The position numbers and the translations under genes are program-made. From positions 1-42,216 of the forward strand of contig MEEF01000062.1 in assembly GCA_001724355.1 (NCBI GenBank): a stretch of 42,216 nucleotides of DNA, given 5' to 3'. This document shows positions 1-8,181 of the stretch, piece after piece. Source of the stretch: Mesorhizobium sp. SCN 65-20 (GTDB lineage Bacteria; Pseudomonadota; Alphaproteobacteria; Rhizobiales; Rhizobiaceae). The notes under the pieces are model-generated. The model saw only the letters and a program-made list of their open reading frames with translations, searched no databases and was not told where the DNA came from. The stretch's first letter is position 1. Each line of letters starts with the position of its first letter.

Positions 1-108
1 CCCTATCTGGCGACCGTCGTGGTCCTTGTTCTAATCTCGCGCAACAGGCGACTGACGATGATCAACACACCGGCTTCTCTGGGGCGGCCGTTTGTGCCAG
101 ATCGCTGA
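1..108 (+). CDS. ABC transporter permease, BMP-type importer (3' end only)
   Basis: Frame 1 is open from the window edge and stops with TGA at 106-108, giving a 35-residue C-terminus. It has a hydrophobic stretch (PYLATVVVLVL) followed by a basic turn and an ending with A-S-L-G-R-P-F. That layout is typical of the last membrane helix and tail of permeases in basic-membrane-protein (nucleoside-type) ABC importers. The substrate-binding protein gene begins 52 bases downstream on the same strand, which supports the reading. The rest of the permease and the ATPase should lie to the left of the window. The assignment rests on a short tail plus context, so it is only moderately sure. Confidence 0.6.
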   Translation, partial: PYLATVVVLVLISRNRRLTMINTPASLGRPFVPDR

Positions 109-160
109 ACAACAAAAGATGGGATCTGCCCCCGGGCTACACTGAAAGAGGACGAACCAA

Positions 161-1231
161 ATGAAACGTACCATGTTGTCATTCGCCGCAATGGCCGGCG
201 CACTGGCCTTCGGCACGATGACTGCGCAGGCTGCCACCAAGGCTTGCTTCATCTATGTCGGGCCGATCGGCGACTTCGGCTGGTCTTACCAGCATCACCA
301 GGGCCTCGAGGAAATGAAGAAGGCCCTCGGCGATCAGGTCGAGACCGCCTATCTCGAGAGCGTGCCGGAAGGCGCCGACGCCGAGCGCGCCATCGAGCGC
401 TTCGCTCGTTCGGGCTGCAACATCATCTTCACGACGTCGTTCGGCTACATGGACCCGACCAACAAGGTCGCCGCAAAATTCCCGGACGTGAAGTTCGAGC
501 ACGCCACCGGCTACAAGCGCGAGCATCCGAACGTCTCGACCTACAACTCGCGCTTCTATGAAGGCCGCTACGTGCAGGGCGTGATCGCCGCCAAGATGTC
601 GAAGGCAGGCGTTGCCGGCTACATCGCTTCCTTCCCGATTCCGGAAGTCGTGATGGGCATCAACGCGTTCGTGCTCGGCGCGCAGTCGGTCAACCCCGAG
701 TTCAAGGTCAAGGTCGTGTGGGCCAACACCTGGTTCGATCCGGGCAAGGAAGCCGACGCTGCCAAGGCACTCATCGACCAGGGCGTTGACATCATCACCC
801 AGCACACCGACTCGACCGCGCCGATGCAGGTCGCGACCGAGCGCGGCATCAAGGCCTTCGGCCAGGCTTCGGACATGATCAAGTTCGGTCCGAACACCCA
901 GCTGACCTCGATCGTCGACGATTGGGGCCCGTACTACATCGAGCGGGTCAAGGCTGTGATCGACGGCACCTGGAAGCAGCAGGACGTGTGGGGCGGCATG
1001 AAGGAAGGCCACGTCGTGATGGCGCCCTTCGCCAACATGCCCGACGACGTGAAGTCGCTTGCCGAGGAGACCACCGCCAAGATCAAGTCCGGCGAGTTCA
1101 ACCCCTTCACGGGTCCGATCGCCAAGCAGGACGGCAGCGAATGGCTGAAGGCTGGCGAAGTGGCCCAGGATTCCGTGCTGCTGGGCATGAACTTCTACGT
1201 CAAGGGCGTGGACGACAAGCTGCCGCAGTAA
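161..1231 (+). CDS. BMP family ABC transporter substrate-binding protein
   Basis: A 356-residue periplasmic binding protein of the Bmp/PnrA-like family. It starts with a Sec signal peptide (basic MKRT, hydrophobic core, cleavage near AQA-A at about residue 25). The mature N-terminus reads ACFIYVGPIGDFGWSYQHHQG, the usual family opening with the G-D-x-G-W/S ligand loop, followed by an A-x-x-A-I-E-R-F segment and an IIFTTSFGYMD strand-turn. Family members bind purine nucleosides or related compounds and feed them to an ABC permease; the ligand here cannot be read from sequence. It follows the permease tail by 52 bases. An AGAGGA ribosome-binding site precedes the ATG. A strong terminator-like hairpin follows the stop, so this is probably the last gene of its operon. 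Confidence 0.9.
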   Translation: MKRTMLSFAAMAGALAFGTMTAQAATKACFIYVGPIGDFGWSYQHHQGLEEMKKALGDQVETAYLESVPEGADAERAIERFARSGCNIIFTTSFGYMDPTNKVAAKFPDVKFEHATGYKREHPNVSTYNSRFYEGRYVQGVIAAKMSKAGVAGYIASFPIPEVVMGINAFVLGAQSVNPEFKVKVVWANTWFDPGKEADAAKALIDQGVDIITQHTDSTAPMQVATERGIKAFGQASDMIKFGPNTQLTSIVDDWGPYYIERVKAVIDGTWKQQDVWGGMKEGHVVMAPFANMPDDVKSLAEETTAKIKSGEFNPFTGPIAKQDGSEWLKAGEVAQDSVLLGMNFYVKGVDDKLPQ

Positions 1232-1254
1232 GCTGCATCGCATCCGATCAAGGG

Positions 1255-1288
1255 AAAGGGCGCCCGAGACGGCGCCCTTTCGCATTTT
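1255..1288 (+). terminator. Rho-independent terminator after the BMP gene
   Basis: A perfect 10-bp stem AAAGGGCGCC / GGCGCCCTTT (1255-1264 and 1271-1280) with a 6-base loop lies 23 bases past the BMP stop and is followed by CGCATTTT. It also sits just beyond the end of the convergent acyltransferase gene, so it may act in both directions. Confidence 0.75.
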
Positions 1289-2406
1289 CAGCCGGTCTGC
1301 TTCGCAGTGGCGCCAGAAGTGCCGGGCAGCCGGCCAGGGCGGACCAGGTCGCCGGTCATCCGGTCGAGCAGGCGCCGCAAGACGCGCTGGCACGGCTTCT
1401 CGGCGAAACGCCAGACCGCCCAGGACAGGACGAGCATGGCAAGGACGACGGCAAGACCGGCCGGCCACCTGCCAATGTCGGGGGCGAGTTGGTTGATCGC
1501 CACATAGCCGATGTTCTGGTGCAGCAGGTAAAGCGGATAGGTCAGGCCGCCGACCGCGAACAGGAAGGCGGATGGCTTCACCAGGCCCGCATGGCGGACG
1601 GCCAGGATGAGCATCGCATGGATCGCCGTGTTGGCGAGGAGCAGATGGGTCATCGGGACCGCCGTGCCGTAATGTGCCTGCATCCACGCCTGGCCGACTG
1701 TGAGGGTGTAGCAGGACAGCCCGAAAGCGGCCGCTGCAAGCAGCAACGCACCGGCGGCAGCTCCACGGGCATGGATGTGATGGACGAGGATTCCCGCCGC
1801 GAAGAAGGGCGCGAACTCGGTGACGAAGACGAGCCGCAACGCCCCGCTGCCGATGACGAGTTCGTTGAGCGCGGAGACCAGAAGCCAGCCGAACACGAGC
1901 AACAACTTTGCCCGCTGGAAGACGCCGAGGAGCAGGGCGACCGCGACCCAGCCGTAGAAGATCACCTCGAGCACGATGGACCAATAGACGCCGTCCATGA
2001 AGGGCTGGCCGAGGCCCGGTGCCAACATCACGAGATTGGCCCCGTACTGCGCGAGCGAGACCGGCAGAAGCGGGGGCGCTGCCAGCGACAGCACCACGAA
2101 TGTTCCGGTCATGCAGATCAGGAAGCCCGGATAGAGTCGCGTGAAGCGGGCCGCCGCGAACCCTGCCCAGTGGCTGCCCTCGGCTGACCAGGCGATGACG
2201 AAGCCGCTGATGAGGAAGAACAGATTGACGCCGAGATAGCCGTAAATGGCGAAGGAAGCGGCTTCGGGATAGCCGGCATCGAGGTAGGGCTCGGCGGCAG
2301 CCCCTCGGAAGAGATAGTGGAACAGCACCACGGCGAGCGCGGCGAGCAGCCGCAACAGGTCCAGCGTCGCGATGTGCCGCCGGTTGGTCGAGAGTTGTTC
2401 CGTCAT
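1288..2406 (-). CDS. Acyltransferase family 3 membrane protein (OafA/YrhL-like)
   Basis: A 372-residue integral membrane protein of the acyltransferase-3 family, which transfers acetyl or other acyl groups to extracytoplasmic glycans and lipids. The N-terminus carries the family signature: I-A-T-L-D-L-L-R-L-L-A-A-L-A-V-V-L-F-H-Y, with Arg and the catalytic-type His at the end of the first membrane helix. About ten hydrophobic helices follow, including a helix with FFLISGFVI and a late YPLYLLHQNIGY segment, both typical of the family. The length is normal for the family. The acceptor substrate is unknown. It stands alone, convergent with the BMP gene and downstream of rimO on the same strand with a 157-base gap, so nothing ties it to the secretion locus. 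Confidence 0.88.
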   Translation of the reverse strand: MTEQLSTNRRHIATLDLLRLLAALAVVLFHYLFRGAAAEPYLDAGYPEAASFAIYGYLGVNLFFLISGFVIAWSAEGSHWAGFAAARFTRLYPGFLICMTGTFVVLSLAAPPLLPVSLAQYGANLVMLAPGLGQPFMDGVYWSIVLEVIFYGWVAVALLLGVFQRAKLLLVFGWLLVSALNELVIGSGALRLVFVTEFAPFFAAGILVHHIHARGAAAGALLLAAAAFGLSCYTLTVGQAWMQAHYGTAVPMTHLLLANTAIHAMLILAVRHAGLVKPSAFLFAVGGLTYPLYLLHQNIGYVAINQLAPDIGRWPAGLAVVLAMLVLSWAVWRFAEKPCQRVLRRLLDRMTGDLVRPGRLPGTSGATAKQTG

Positions 2407-2526
2407 GCCCTGCTTCCGGCTGCTTGAAAGTTTGCAACCATAACGGGAAAGGCGCGGCCGAGGGAGGTGGCCGAACGCCTATCTTGGAACGTGGTGAATC
2501 CTGGCGGCTGCGGCGCTCGTCCGCAA

Positions 2527-2550
2527 GCCTGCCGTAACGGTTCGGCAGGC
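2527..2550 (-). terminator. Stem-loop downstream of rimO
   Basis: A perfect 8-bp inverted repeat GCCTGCCG / CGGCAGGC with an 8-base loop lies just past the rimO stop on the minus strand. No T-run follows, so it may be a weak terminator or an RNA-stabilising hairpin. Confidence 0.35.
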
Positions 2551-2563
2551 GAACGCCCTTTGG

Positions 2564-3880
2564 CTATACAGCCTGGCCGTAGAGATCGTAGGGGTCGGAG
2601 CGATCGACCTTGACGGTGACGATGTCACCGACACGCAGCGGACGGCGCGACTGGATGTGTACCGAACCGTCGATTTCGGGAGCGTCGTATTTGGTGCGGC
2701 CCTTGGCTGACGTGCCGTTGGCCTCGTCGATGATGACGGGCAGGCGCTTGCCGACTTTCTTGGCCTGAGCGGCGGCAGAAACCTTCTGCTGACGCTGCAT
2801 GAAGCGATGCCAGCGCGCTTCCTTGACCTCTTCGGGCACCTGCTCGAGGCCGAGGTCGTTGGAGCGCGCGCCCTTGACCGGCTCATACTTGAAGCAGCCG
2901 GCGCGGTCGATCTTGGCCTCGTCGATCCAGTCGAGCAGCATCTCGAAGTCTTCCTCGGTCTCGCCGGGGAAGCCGACGATGAAGGTCGAGCGGATGGCGA
3001 GATCCGGGCAGACGTCGCGCCAGCCGCGGATGCGCTCCAGCGCCTTCTCGCCATGGGCCGGGCGGCGCATGTTCTTGAGAACCTGCGGCGAGGCATGCTG
3101 GAAGGGGATGTCGAGATAGGGGAGGATCTTGCCTTCGGCCATCAGCGGGATGACGTCGGCGACATGCGGATAGGGGTAGACGTAGTGCATGCGCACCCAG
3201 ATGCCGAGCTCGCCGAGTTCCTGCGACAGGTCGAGGAACTTGGCCCGGACCTCGCGCTCCTTCCAGACGCTGGTCGCGTACTTCACATCGATGCCGTAGG
3301 CGCTGGTGTCCTGGGAGATGACGAGCAGTTCCTTGACGCCGGCATTCGCCAGCTTCTCGGCCTCGCGCAGCACGTCGCCCGCGGGACGCGAGACGAGGTC
3401 GCCGCGCAGGTCTGGGATGATGCAGAAGGTGCAGCGGTTGTTGCAGCCTTCGGAGATCTTCAGATAGGCGTAGTGGCGCGGCGTCAGCTTCACGCCCTGC
3501 GGCGGCACCAGGTCGGTAAACGGGTCGTGCGCCGGCGGGGCTGCCTCGTGCACGGCTGCCATGACGCTTTCATAAGCCTGCGGGCCGGTGATGGCGAAGA
3601 CGTTGGGGTGCTTCTCGCGGATCAGCTCGGGCGTGGCGCCCATGCAGCCGGTGACGATGACCTTGCCGTTCTCCTTCATCGCCGTACCGATCGCGTCCAG
3701 CGACTCGGTGCGGGCGGAATCGAGGAAGCCGCAGGTGTTGACCACGACGAGGTCGGCGCCGTCATGCTTGCGGGCGATCTCGTAGCCTTCGGCGCGGAGC
3801 TGGGTAAGAATGCGTTCGGAATCGACAAGCGCCTTCGGGCATCCGAGGCTGACGAAGCTGACGCGGGGTGCTGCTGACAT
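2564..3880 (-). CDS. rimO: Ribosomal protein S12 methylthiotransferase RimO
   Basis: RimO is a radical-SAM enzyme that adds a methylthio group to an Asp residue of ribosomal protein S12. The 438-residue product has the three expected parts. The N-terminal UPF0004 domain has the [12 protein letters not shown] motif (first cluster Cys at about residue 14). The central radical-SAM domain has C-N-N-R-C-T-F-C at about 146-153 (CxxxCxxC). The C-terminal TRAM-like region is near 370-438 (conserved [11 protein letters not shown]). The frame is open 12 codons further up, but ATG at 3880 gives the standard RimO opening (V-S-F-V-S-L-G-C), so I use it. Homologous MiaB is excluded by the SLGCPK motif and the TRAM ending. 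It is a housekeeping gene unconnected to the T6SS. Confidence 0.95.
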   Translation of the reverse strand: MSAAPRVSFVSLGCPKALVDSERILTQLRAEGYEIARKHDGADLVVVNTCGFLDSARTESLDAIGTAMKENGKVIVTGCMGATPELIREKHPNVFAITGPQAYESVMAAVHEAAPPAHDPFTDLVPPQGVKLTPRHYAYLKISEGCNNRCTFCIIPDLRGDLVSRPAGDVLREAEKLANAGVKELLVISQDTSAYGIDVKYATSVWKEREVRAKFLDLSQELGELGIWVRMHYVYPYPHVADVIPLMAEGKILPYLDIPFQHASPQVLKNMRRPAHGEKALERIRGWRDVCPDLAIRSTFIVGFPGETEEDFEMLLDWIDEAKIDRAGCFKYEPVKGARSNDLGLEQVPEEVKEARWHRFMQRQQKVSAAAQAKKVGKRLPVIIDEANGTSAKGRTKYDAPEIDGSVHIQSRRPLRVGDIVTVKVDRSDPYDLYGQAV

Positions 3881-3981
3881 AGGCAGGTTTCCAATGGACG
3901 CGGGCCGGTAACCCATGAGGTCCGGCCCGGCAATCTGTTGATGTGTCGATCTATCGGCTCTGAAGAGAGCTCAATTCGGGC

Positions 3982-4006
3982 GGCGCAATAGCATAGTTCT
4001 TGCGCC
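3982..4006. promoter_or_regulatory. Inverted repeat in the rimO upstream region
   Basis: GGCGCAA (3982-3988) and TTGCGCC (4000-4006) form a perfect 7-bp inverted repeat with an 11-base spacer, about 100 bases upstream of the rimO start. It could be an operator or part of the terC 3' end; there is no further evidence. Confidence 0.2.
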
Positions 4007-4035
4007 AAGAAAACCGACTGATGCCGAATGCGAAA

Positions 4036-4057
4036 CGGGCCGGCTGTGGCCGGCCCG
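4036..4057 (-). terminator. Terminator-like hairpin after terC-family gene
   Basis: A perfect 9-bp stem CGGGCCGGC / GCCGGCCCG with a 4-base loop starts 14 bases beyond the stop of the TerC-family gene on the minus strand, and is followed by TTTCG. It is a strong GC stem with only a short T-run. Confidence 0.5.
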
Positions 4058-4070
4058 CGATACCGTCGTT

Positions 4071-4766
4071 TCAGTGGCCCATGACACCCGGCGCGCCGAA
4101 CAAGCCGCTCAGGAACGAAAGCTGTTCCGGCCATTGGCCATACGCGCCCTTCAGCGTCATTTGGATCGCGACATAGAGGATGACCAGCAAGCCGACATAG
4201 GCGATCCAGCGGTACTTGTGCAGCAGGCGCGCGATGAACGAGGCAGCAAAGCCCATCAAGGCGATCGACAGCGCCAGACCGAAGATCAGCACGGTCGGGT
4301 GTTCCATCGCAGCGCCAGCGACGGCAAGGACGTTGTCCAGAGACATGGAGACGTCGGCGATGACGATCTGCCAGGCCGCCTGGGCGAAGGTCTTGCGCGG
4401 CCCCTTGCTGGCGACGGTGCCATTCTTGTCGTAGTCGACTTCGGAAAGGGCTTCGGTCGCAGCCTCTTCCTCCTCGTGGCTGACGCGCAGCTCGCGCCAC
4501 ATCTTCCAGCAGACATAGAGGAGCAACAGGCCACCGGCGATCAGCAGGACCGGCCCGATCTGCAGCAGCTGCTGGGTGATCAGTGCGAAGATGATGCGCA
4601 GGACGGTGGCGGCGCCGATACCGACCAGGATGGCTTTCTTGCGCTGGTCGGCGGGCAGCCCGGCTGCGGCAAGGCCGATGACGATGGCGTTGTCGCCTGC
4701 GAGAACCAGGTCGATGGCAATGACCTGCAGAAGGGCTGAAAAGCCAGCAGCCGTGAAAATTTCCAT
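4071..4766 (-). CDS. TerC family integral membrane protein (YjbE-like)
   Basis: A 231-residue polytopic protein of the TerC family with about seven hydrophobic helices. Two conserved acidic membrane motifs are visible: L-A-G-D-N-A-I-V-I in the first helix (Asp at about residue 25) and S-M-S-L-D-N-V-L-A-V-A-G near the middle. Family members of this short YjbE/YkoY type are linked to export of manganese or other metal ions during protein secretion; others are tied to tellurite resistance. A charged cytoplasmic loop (EEEEAATEALSEVDYD) separates the halves. It is a single gene with its own promoter candidate and terminator-like hairpin. The exact ion is not readable from sequence. Confidence 0.85.
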   Translation of the reverse strand: MEIFTAAGFSALLQVIAIDLVLAGDNAIVIGLAAAGLPADQRKKAILVGIGAATVLRIIFALITQQLLQIGPVLLIAGGLLLLYVCWKMWRELRVSHEEEEAATEALSEVDYDKNGTVASKGPRKTFAQAAWQIVIADVSMSLDNVLAVAGAAMEHPTVLIFGLALSIALMGFAASFIARLLHKYRWIAYVGLLVILYVAIQMTLKGAYGQWPEQLSFLSGLFGAPGVMGH

Positions 4767-4800
4767 GGGACGGGACCTCTCCGTAGCGCGTCAGAGTGGG

Positions 4801-4828
4801 GCTATAACGCGCTCGCCCGCCTCGTCAA
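4801..4828 (-). promoter_or_regulatory. Candidate sigma-70 promoter of the TerC-family gene
   Basis: On the minus strand TTGACG (4828-4823) and TATAGC (4806-4801) are separated by 16 bases, giving a predicted leader of roughly 28 bases before the ATG at 4766. The leader is too short for a yybP-ykoY manganese riboswitch. Confidence 0.5.
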
Positions 4829-4920
4829 CCGACAAGCATTCCGTTTTGATGAAATAGCCAAAAAGCTGCGTTTGTCTGACGCGAGGCTGACGAAAAGCCT
4901 TGGAACAGGCCGTTCTACGG

Positions 4921-5265
4921 TCAGTCGCAAACGTACTTGATGCGGCCGCCGTCGCCGGGGATGCCGCGGCACCCCAGCGGCTTTGCGTTGCCGGCGCCCT
5001 GTGGTGCAGAGATCGATGCCGAGCGTGTAGAGGGGCGCGGCCGCGGCTCCTGCGTGACGAAGCGGATTTCAGGCTCGGACGGGAAGGAGGAGGCCTGTGC
5101 TTGCTGGCTCGCGGCGCGTCTGGCGTCGTCGTCCTGCCAGAAGCGCCGGCTGTCCATCTGCTTTGGGATGACCACCGTTCCGTCAGGCGTGCGGCTGCAG
5201 CCGCCCGCGAGTGCGGCGGTAAGAAGGGTCGACAGAGCAAGGGCCAAGCGCGACAGGATCAACAT
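4921..5265 (-). CDS. Small hypothetical lipoprotein
   Basis: A 114-residue protein that I do not recognise. Its N-terminus is a lipoprotein signal: a short charged start, a hydrophobic core and the lipobox L-A-G-G-C at about residues 19-23. The mature part is rich in Arg, Ser, Pro and Gln, with no clear domain, and ends in a cluster with two Cys (CRGIPGDGGRIKYVCD). An AGAGGA sequence lies just before the ATG. It is encoded on the same strand as, and 94 bases downstream of, the M23 hydrolase gene. It could be the last gene of the T6SS accessory operon or an unrelated envelope protein; nothing in the sequence decides. Confidence 0.6.
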   Translation of the reverse strand: MLILSRLALALSTLLTAALAGGCSRTPDGTVVIPKQMDSRRFWQDDDARRAASQQAQASSFPSEPEIRFVTQEPRPRPSTRSASISAPQGAGNAKPLGCRGIPGDGGRIKYVCD

Positions 5266-5359
5266 GGTTCCTCTATAGCGTGCCGAAAGCCGCCGAGAAA
5301 GTGCGTTATTACAGATAGTTGAGGGTATATTAGCGTCATACGCAGAGCCGTGACTGCAC

Positions 5360-7669
5360 TCACAGGGTGTTGTCGGCGAGGGTCAGCGTAGCGGCGATCA
5401 CCTGCTTGTACTTCTCGAACTCGGGTGAGGCCTGCACGATTTCCTTCGCCGCGGTCGCCGCGGGTGACGCAACCACCCTGGTTCCCATCTTCCGTTCGGC
5501 CCAGGCGATCACATAGCTTGCGTTCTTGCCGGTCAGGAACGGATTTGCCCTGATCACGCTGACGCCGAGCAGGTCGACCAGCATCGCGTCGCCCGGAGCC
5601 GACAGCACCTGGCTTGCTCCCTCCATGCCTAGGAAGTGGGAGAGGTAGAGCCGTCCGGCGGTGATCTGATGTCCGCGCGCCTTGAGATAGGCCTCGCCCT
5701 CGCGCGCGAGATTGCGCACCATTTCCCGCGAGATCGTCGGGTCGTAGCGAAGCGCGAGCAGTTCTTCGGTGGACAGCGATCGCGCGAGGTCCGGCCGGTA
5801 GGTGTTCATCATGCGAATCCAGGTGGTGCTGATGAACTGGCCAAGGCCGGTGGCCGAGGAAAGGGGGTTCTTGGCCCTTGCACTGCCGCCGCTTTCCACA
5901 TGCACGATGCGGTCGGTGAGCAACTCGACCGCCGGGTCGCTGGAGGCGACCACGGTGACTGTCCCCAGCGGATCGATGACCTGGCCGTACTGGTAGAGTT
6001 CGAAATGCAAGTGCGGGCCCGTCGACAACCCGGTCGTGCCGACATAGCCGATGACGTCGCCCGCCTTTACGGCCGAACCCACGGCGATCCCCTCGGCAAA
6101 CCGCTGCATATGGGCGTAGCGTGTCTCGCGGTTCTCGGAATGGGATATGCGGATGAGGTTGCCGTAGCCCTGGCCGTCGCCTTCGAACACCACCTGGCCA
6201 TCGAACGCAGCCGCGATCGGTGTGCCCACCGGCGCGGCCCAGTCCACGCCCTTGTGGATGCGGACGGTCTTCAGGATCGGGTGCATCCGCGGTCCGAAGG
6301 TAGACGTCATCACGCCACCCTTTACGGGCGTCACCATACCGTTTGCCACCATAGCTGACCGGACTTCGTCGTTCTGGGTCACGCAGGCGAACTCGCCGTC
6401 TCCCTGCTGGAACACGAAGCACTCGAGGTTCTTGTCGGCGCCGCGGACGCCGACATAGAGAACCCTGCCGGCAAGGCCGTCCTTGCCACGAGCCGTGTCG
6501 GAATAGAGGAGCACGAGCCGCTGATCCTCGGTCGCGAAGGCATTCAGGTCCTCGCCGCGCGAAAGATACATGATCGCTTCGCCCAACACTCCCGTGGGCA
6601 CGTTGTTTCGCGCCGCGGTCGAGTAGATGGCGTCGAGGAGGCGGTATTGCCGCTTGCGCGCGCTCGTGTCGGGCGCGCCGGAATAGTTGAAGAGGTCGTC
6701 GCGCACCCAGGGGTCGACACCCGAGACGAACTGCCCCGCCGCGTTGCGGGCAAGGGTGCCGACGAACTGGCTCCGCGCGTAGATGGAAACCTGCATGAGC
6801 GCGGCCGCGGCTTCCTTGCGGGGTCTGAAGCTGCGCATCGCGACGACGTAGCCCGGTTCGAGGGTCTCCATCTGGAACAGCGACTTGAGGGCTTCGTTCG
6901 CGAGTTTGGCTTCGCCGGACGCAAAATGCGCCTCGGTCGCCACGCTTTCGAGGCTCCTCGCGGTCAGCACCTTCACGAAGATGTCGTCGGTGGCCTGAAA
7001 CCGTTGCTCTTCGGCTACAACTGTGGCGACGGTGGTGTTGTCTTCGATGGCCGTCTTCTGGAAAGCGGGCAGGGCGGCTTCACCTTCGTCAATTGTCTCT
7101 CCCCAGCCGGCACCCGGATCGGCTGCCATGTCGGCATCTGGCCCCACAGCATCTTGCGACGGAGGCGCTGCGGCACCCATGTCAGGTAGCTGAGATGGCT
7201 GGCCCTGCATTCCGCGTTGCGCTTCGAAGAAGGCAAAGTCCTCTTGCGAGGAGGGGATGGACGTCATGAACCTCTCGCTCGAACTCAGCATCGTGTCCGA
7301 CAGGTATTCGACCTGGGCCGACACGCCAGAGTCGTTAAGGTCCGCCGGCCGCTCCATGCTGCGCCGCCTGGCATCCGTTCCGCCCTCGTGCGCGATGTTG
7401 ATCCACATCGGATCGCCCGCCAGGTCGACGATTGCCGGCACATAGACGGCTGCGTCCGGGGGAATGACGTCGACTGCCTCCACGGGCTGCAGGTCGCCTT
7501 CGTAGTCCTGCGGGGTCCAATAGCCGCGGCTCAGGTACAGCGCGGCCAGGGCGACAATGAGCAGGAGCGCGCCCAGCCCGGCCAGGGCGTTGCGCCATCG
7601 CGCCCTGCGCCGCATCTTGGCGCGTTCCTCCTTGCGCAGCCGGAAACTCGTATCGATGCCGTGGCTCAT
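5360..7669 (-). CDS. Membrane-anchored M23 peptidase with C-terminal lysozyme-like domain
   Basis: A 769-residue protein predicted to cut peptidoglycan in two ways. It has a cytoplasmic basic N-terminus, one membrane helix at about 27-47, then a long periplasmic part. Residues about 455-560 are an M23 (LytM/lysostaphin-like) metalloendopeptidase, with F-G-x-R-x-H-P, the zinc ligands in H-K-G-V-D (about 472) and H-L-H-F-E (about 553). From about 585 a lysozyme/transglycosylase-like domain follows: H-V-E-S-G-G holds the likely catalytic Glu, then A-T-G-L-G-Q-F-I. The upstream frame is open, but ATG at 7669 overlaps the stop of the preceding gene (ATGA) and is the likely start. It is co-directional with PppA, TssM and TssL, so I infer a role in opening the cell wall for the secretion apparatus, as known for TagX and MltE elsewhere. 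A secreted-effector role is less likely given the anchor. Confidence 0.82.
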   Translation of the reverse strand: MSHGIDTSFRLRKEERAKMRRRARWRNALAGLGALLLIVALAALYLSRGYWTPQDYEGDLQPVEAVDVIPPDAAVYVPAIVDLAGDPMWINIAHEGGTDARRRSMERPADLNDSGVSAQVEYLSDTMLSSSERFMTSIPSSQEDFAFFEAQRGMQGQPSQLPDMGAAAPPSQDAVGPDADMAADPGAGWGETIDEGEAALPAFQKTAIEDNTTVATVVAEEQRFQATDDIFVKVLTARSLESVATEAHFASGEAKLANEALKSLFQMETLEPGYVVAMRSFRPRKEAAAALMQVSIYARSQFVGTLARNAAGQFVSGVDPWVRDDLFNYSGAPDTSARKRQYRLLDAIYSTAARNNVPTGVLGEAIMYLSRGEDLNAFATEDQRLVLLYSDTARGKDGLAGRVLYVGVRGADKNLECFVFQQGDGEFACVTQNDEVRSAMVANGMVTPVKGGVMTSTFGPRMHPILKTVRIHKGVDWAAPVGTPIAAAFDGQVVFEGDGQGYGNLIRISHSENRETRYAHMQRFAEGIAVGSAVKAGDVIGYVGTTGLSTGPHLHFELYQYGQVIDPLGTVTVVASSDPAVELLTDRIVHVESGGSARAKNPLSSATGLGQFISTTWIRMMNTYRPDLARSLSTEELLALRYDPTISREMVRNLAREGEAYLKARGHQITAGRLYLSHFLGMEGASQVLSAPGDAMLVDLLGVSVIRANPFLTGKNASYVIAWAERKMGTRVVASPAATAAKEIVQASPEFEKYKQVIAATLTLADNTL

Positions 7670-8181
7670 GGCGAGCGCCCGGTGAGGAAGAAGGTCCATC
7701 GCGCTTGGGCAAGCGTGTCGACCTCGTAGAAGCTCGCCGCGATATGGCCGCGTTGCCAGCAATCTCCTATGCCGCGGATGGTGAAGCGCCTGCGCTCCAC
7801 GCACATGTCCGTCGAGCCACTCAGGATCGCATTGCCGAAGACGTCTGTGGCGTAGACGTAGATGTAGCGGTTGGCGAGTTCGTCACGGATCACGTTGACG
7901 CATTGGTTGGCGCCTATGGTCCACCAGCCGTCGGTCTGGAAGGCGCGGTCGACTTCCTGGGCGACGGCCAGATTGACCACGTCGAGCGTCTGGTTGCAGA
8001 CGGTGAATTCAGCCCGTGCCTTGCCTGGCGCGATCAGGGCGAAGAGAACGGCCAACGCCAATAGGGCGGCACGTGCTGAATGGACGCGTAACACCGCGGC
8101 TTCATTCGCCGTGCCCTGCAGCCCGAAACTCGCAACTTGCCGCCTGCTAGCGGCCCCCCTCCAAAGGCTCGAAATTCGCAC
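7666..8181 (-). CDS. DUF1036 domain protein, exported
   Basis: A protein of up to 171 residues with a DUF1036 domain (about 55-165), a small alphaproteobacterial family of unknown function. The F-T-V-C-N-Q-T opening, W-W-T-I-G, the N-Q-C-V motif, Y-I-Y-V-Y-A and a D-M-C-V pair are the landmarks; four Cys in the domain could form disulfides. A hydrophobic segment (A-A-L-L-A-L-A-V-L-F-A-L) ending A-R-A-E marks a signal peptide. The ATG at 8181 makes an unusually long leader that overlaps pppA by 35 bases; a GTG at 8094 just before the hydrophobic core is an alternative start. The stop overlaps the ATG of the M23 hydrolase gene, which suggests translational coupling and perhaps a partner or chaperone role for that enzyme. 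Confidence 0.78.
   Translation of the reverse strand: MRISSLWRGAASRRQVASFGLQGTANEAAVLRVHSARAALLALAVLFALIAPGKARAEFTVCNQTLDVVNLAVAQEVDRAFQTDGWWTIGANQCVNVIRDELANRYIYVYATDVFGNAILSGSTDMCVERRRFTIRGIGDCWQRGHIAASFYEVDTLAQARWTFFLTGRSP

Noticed and set aside
179..2437. Very long minus-strand open frame (752 codons) opposite the BMP gene and running into the acyltransferase gene
   Set aside because: It is the complement of two well-recognised genes, is extremely Arg/Gly/His-rich and matches no family; a GC-rich shadow frame.
4767..4920. Possible manganese riboswitch (yybP-ykoY) before the TerC-family gene
   Set aside because: The promoter candidate leaves a leader of under 30 bases and the conserved riboswitch core was not found.
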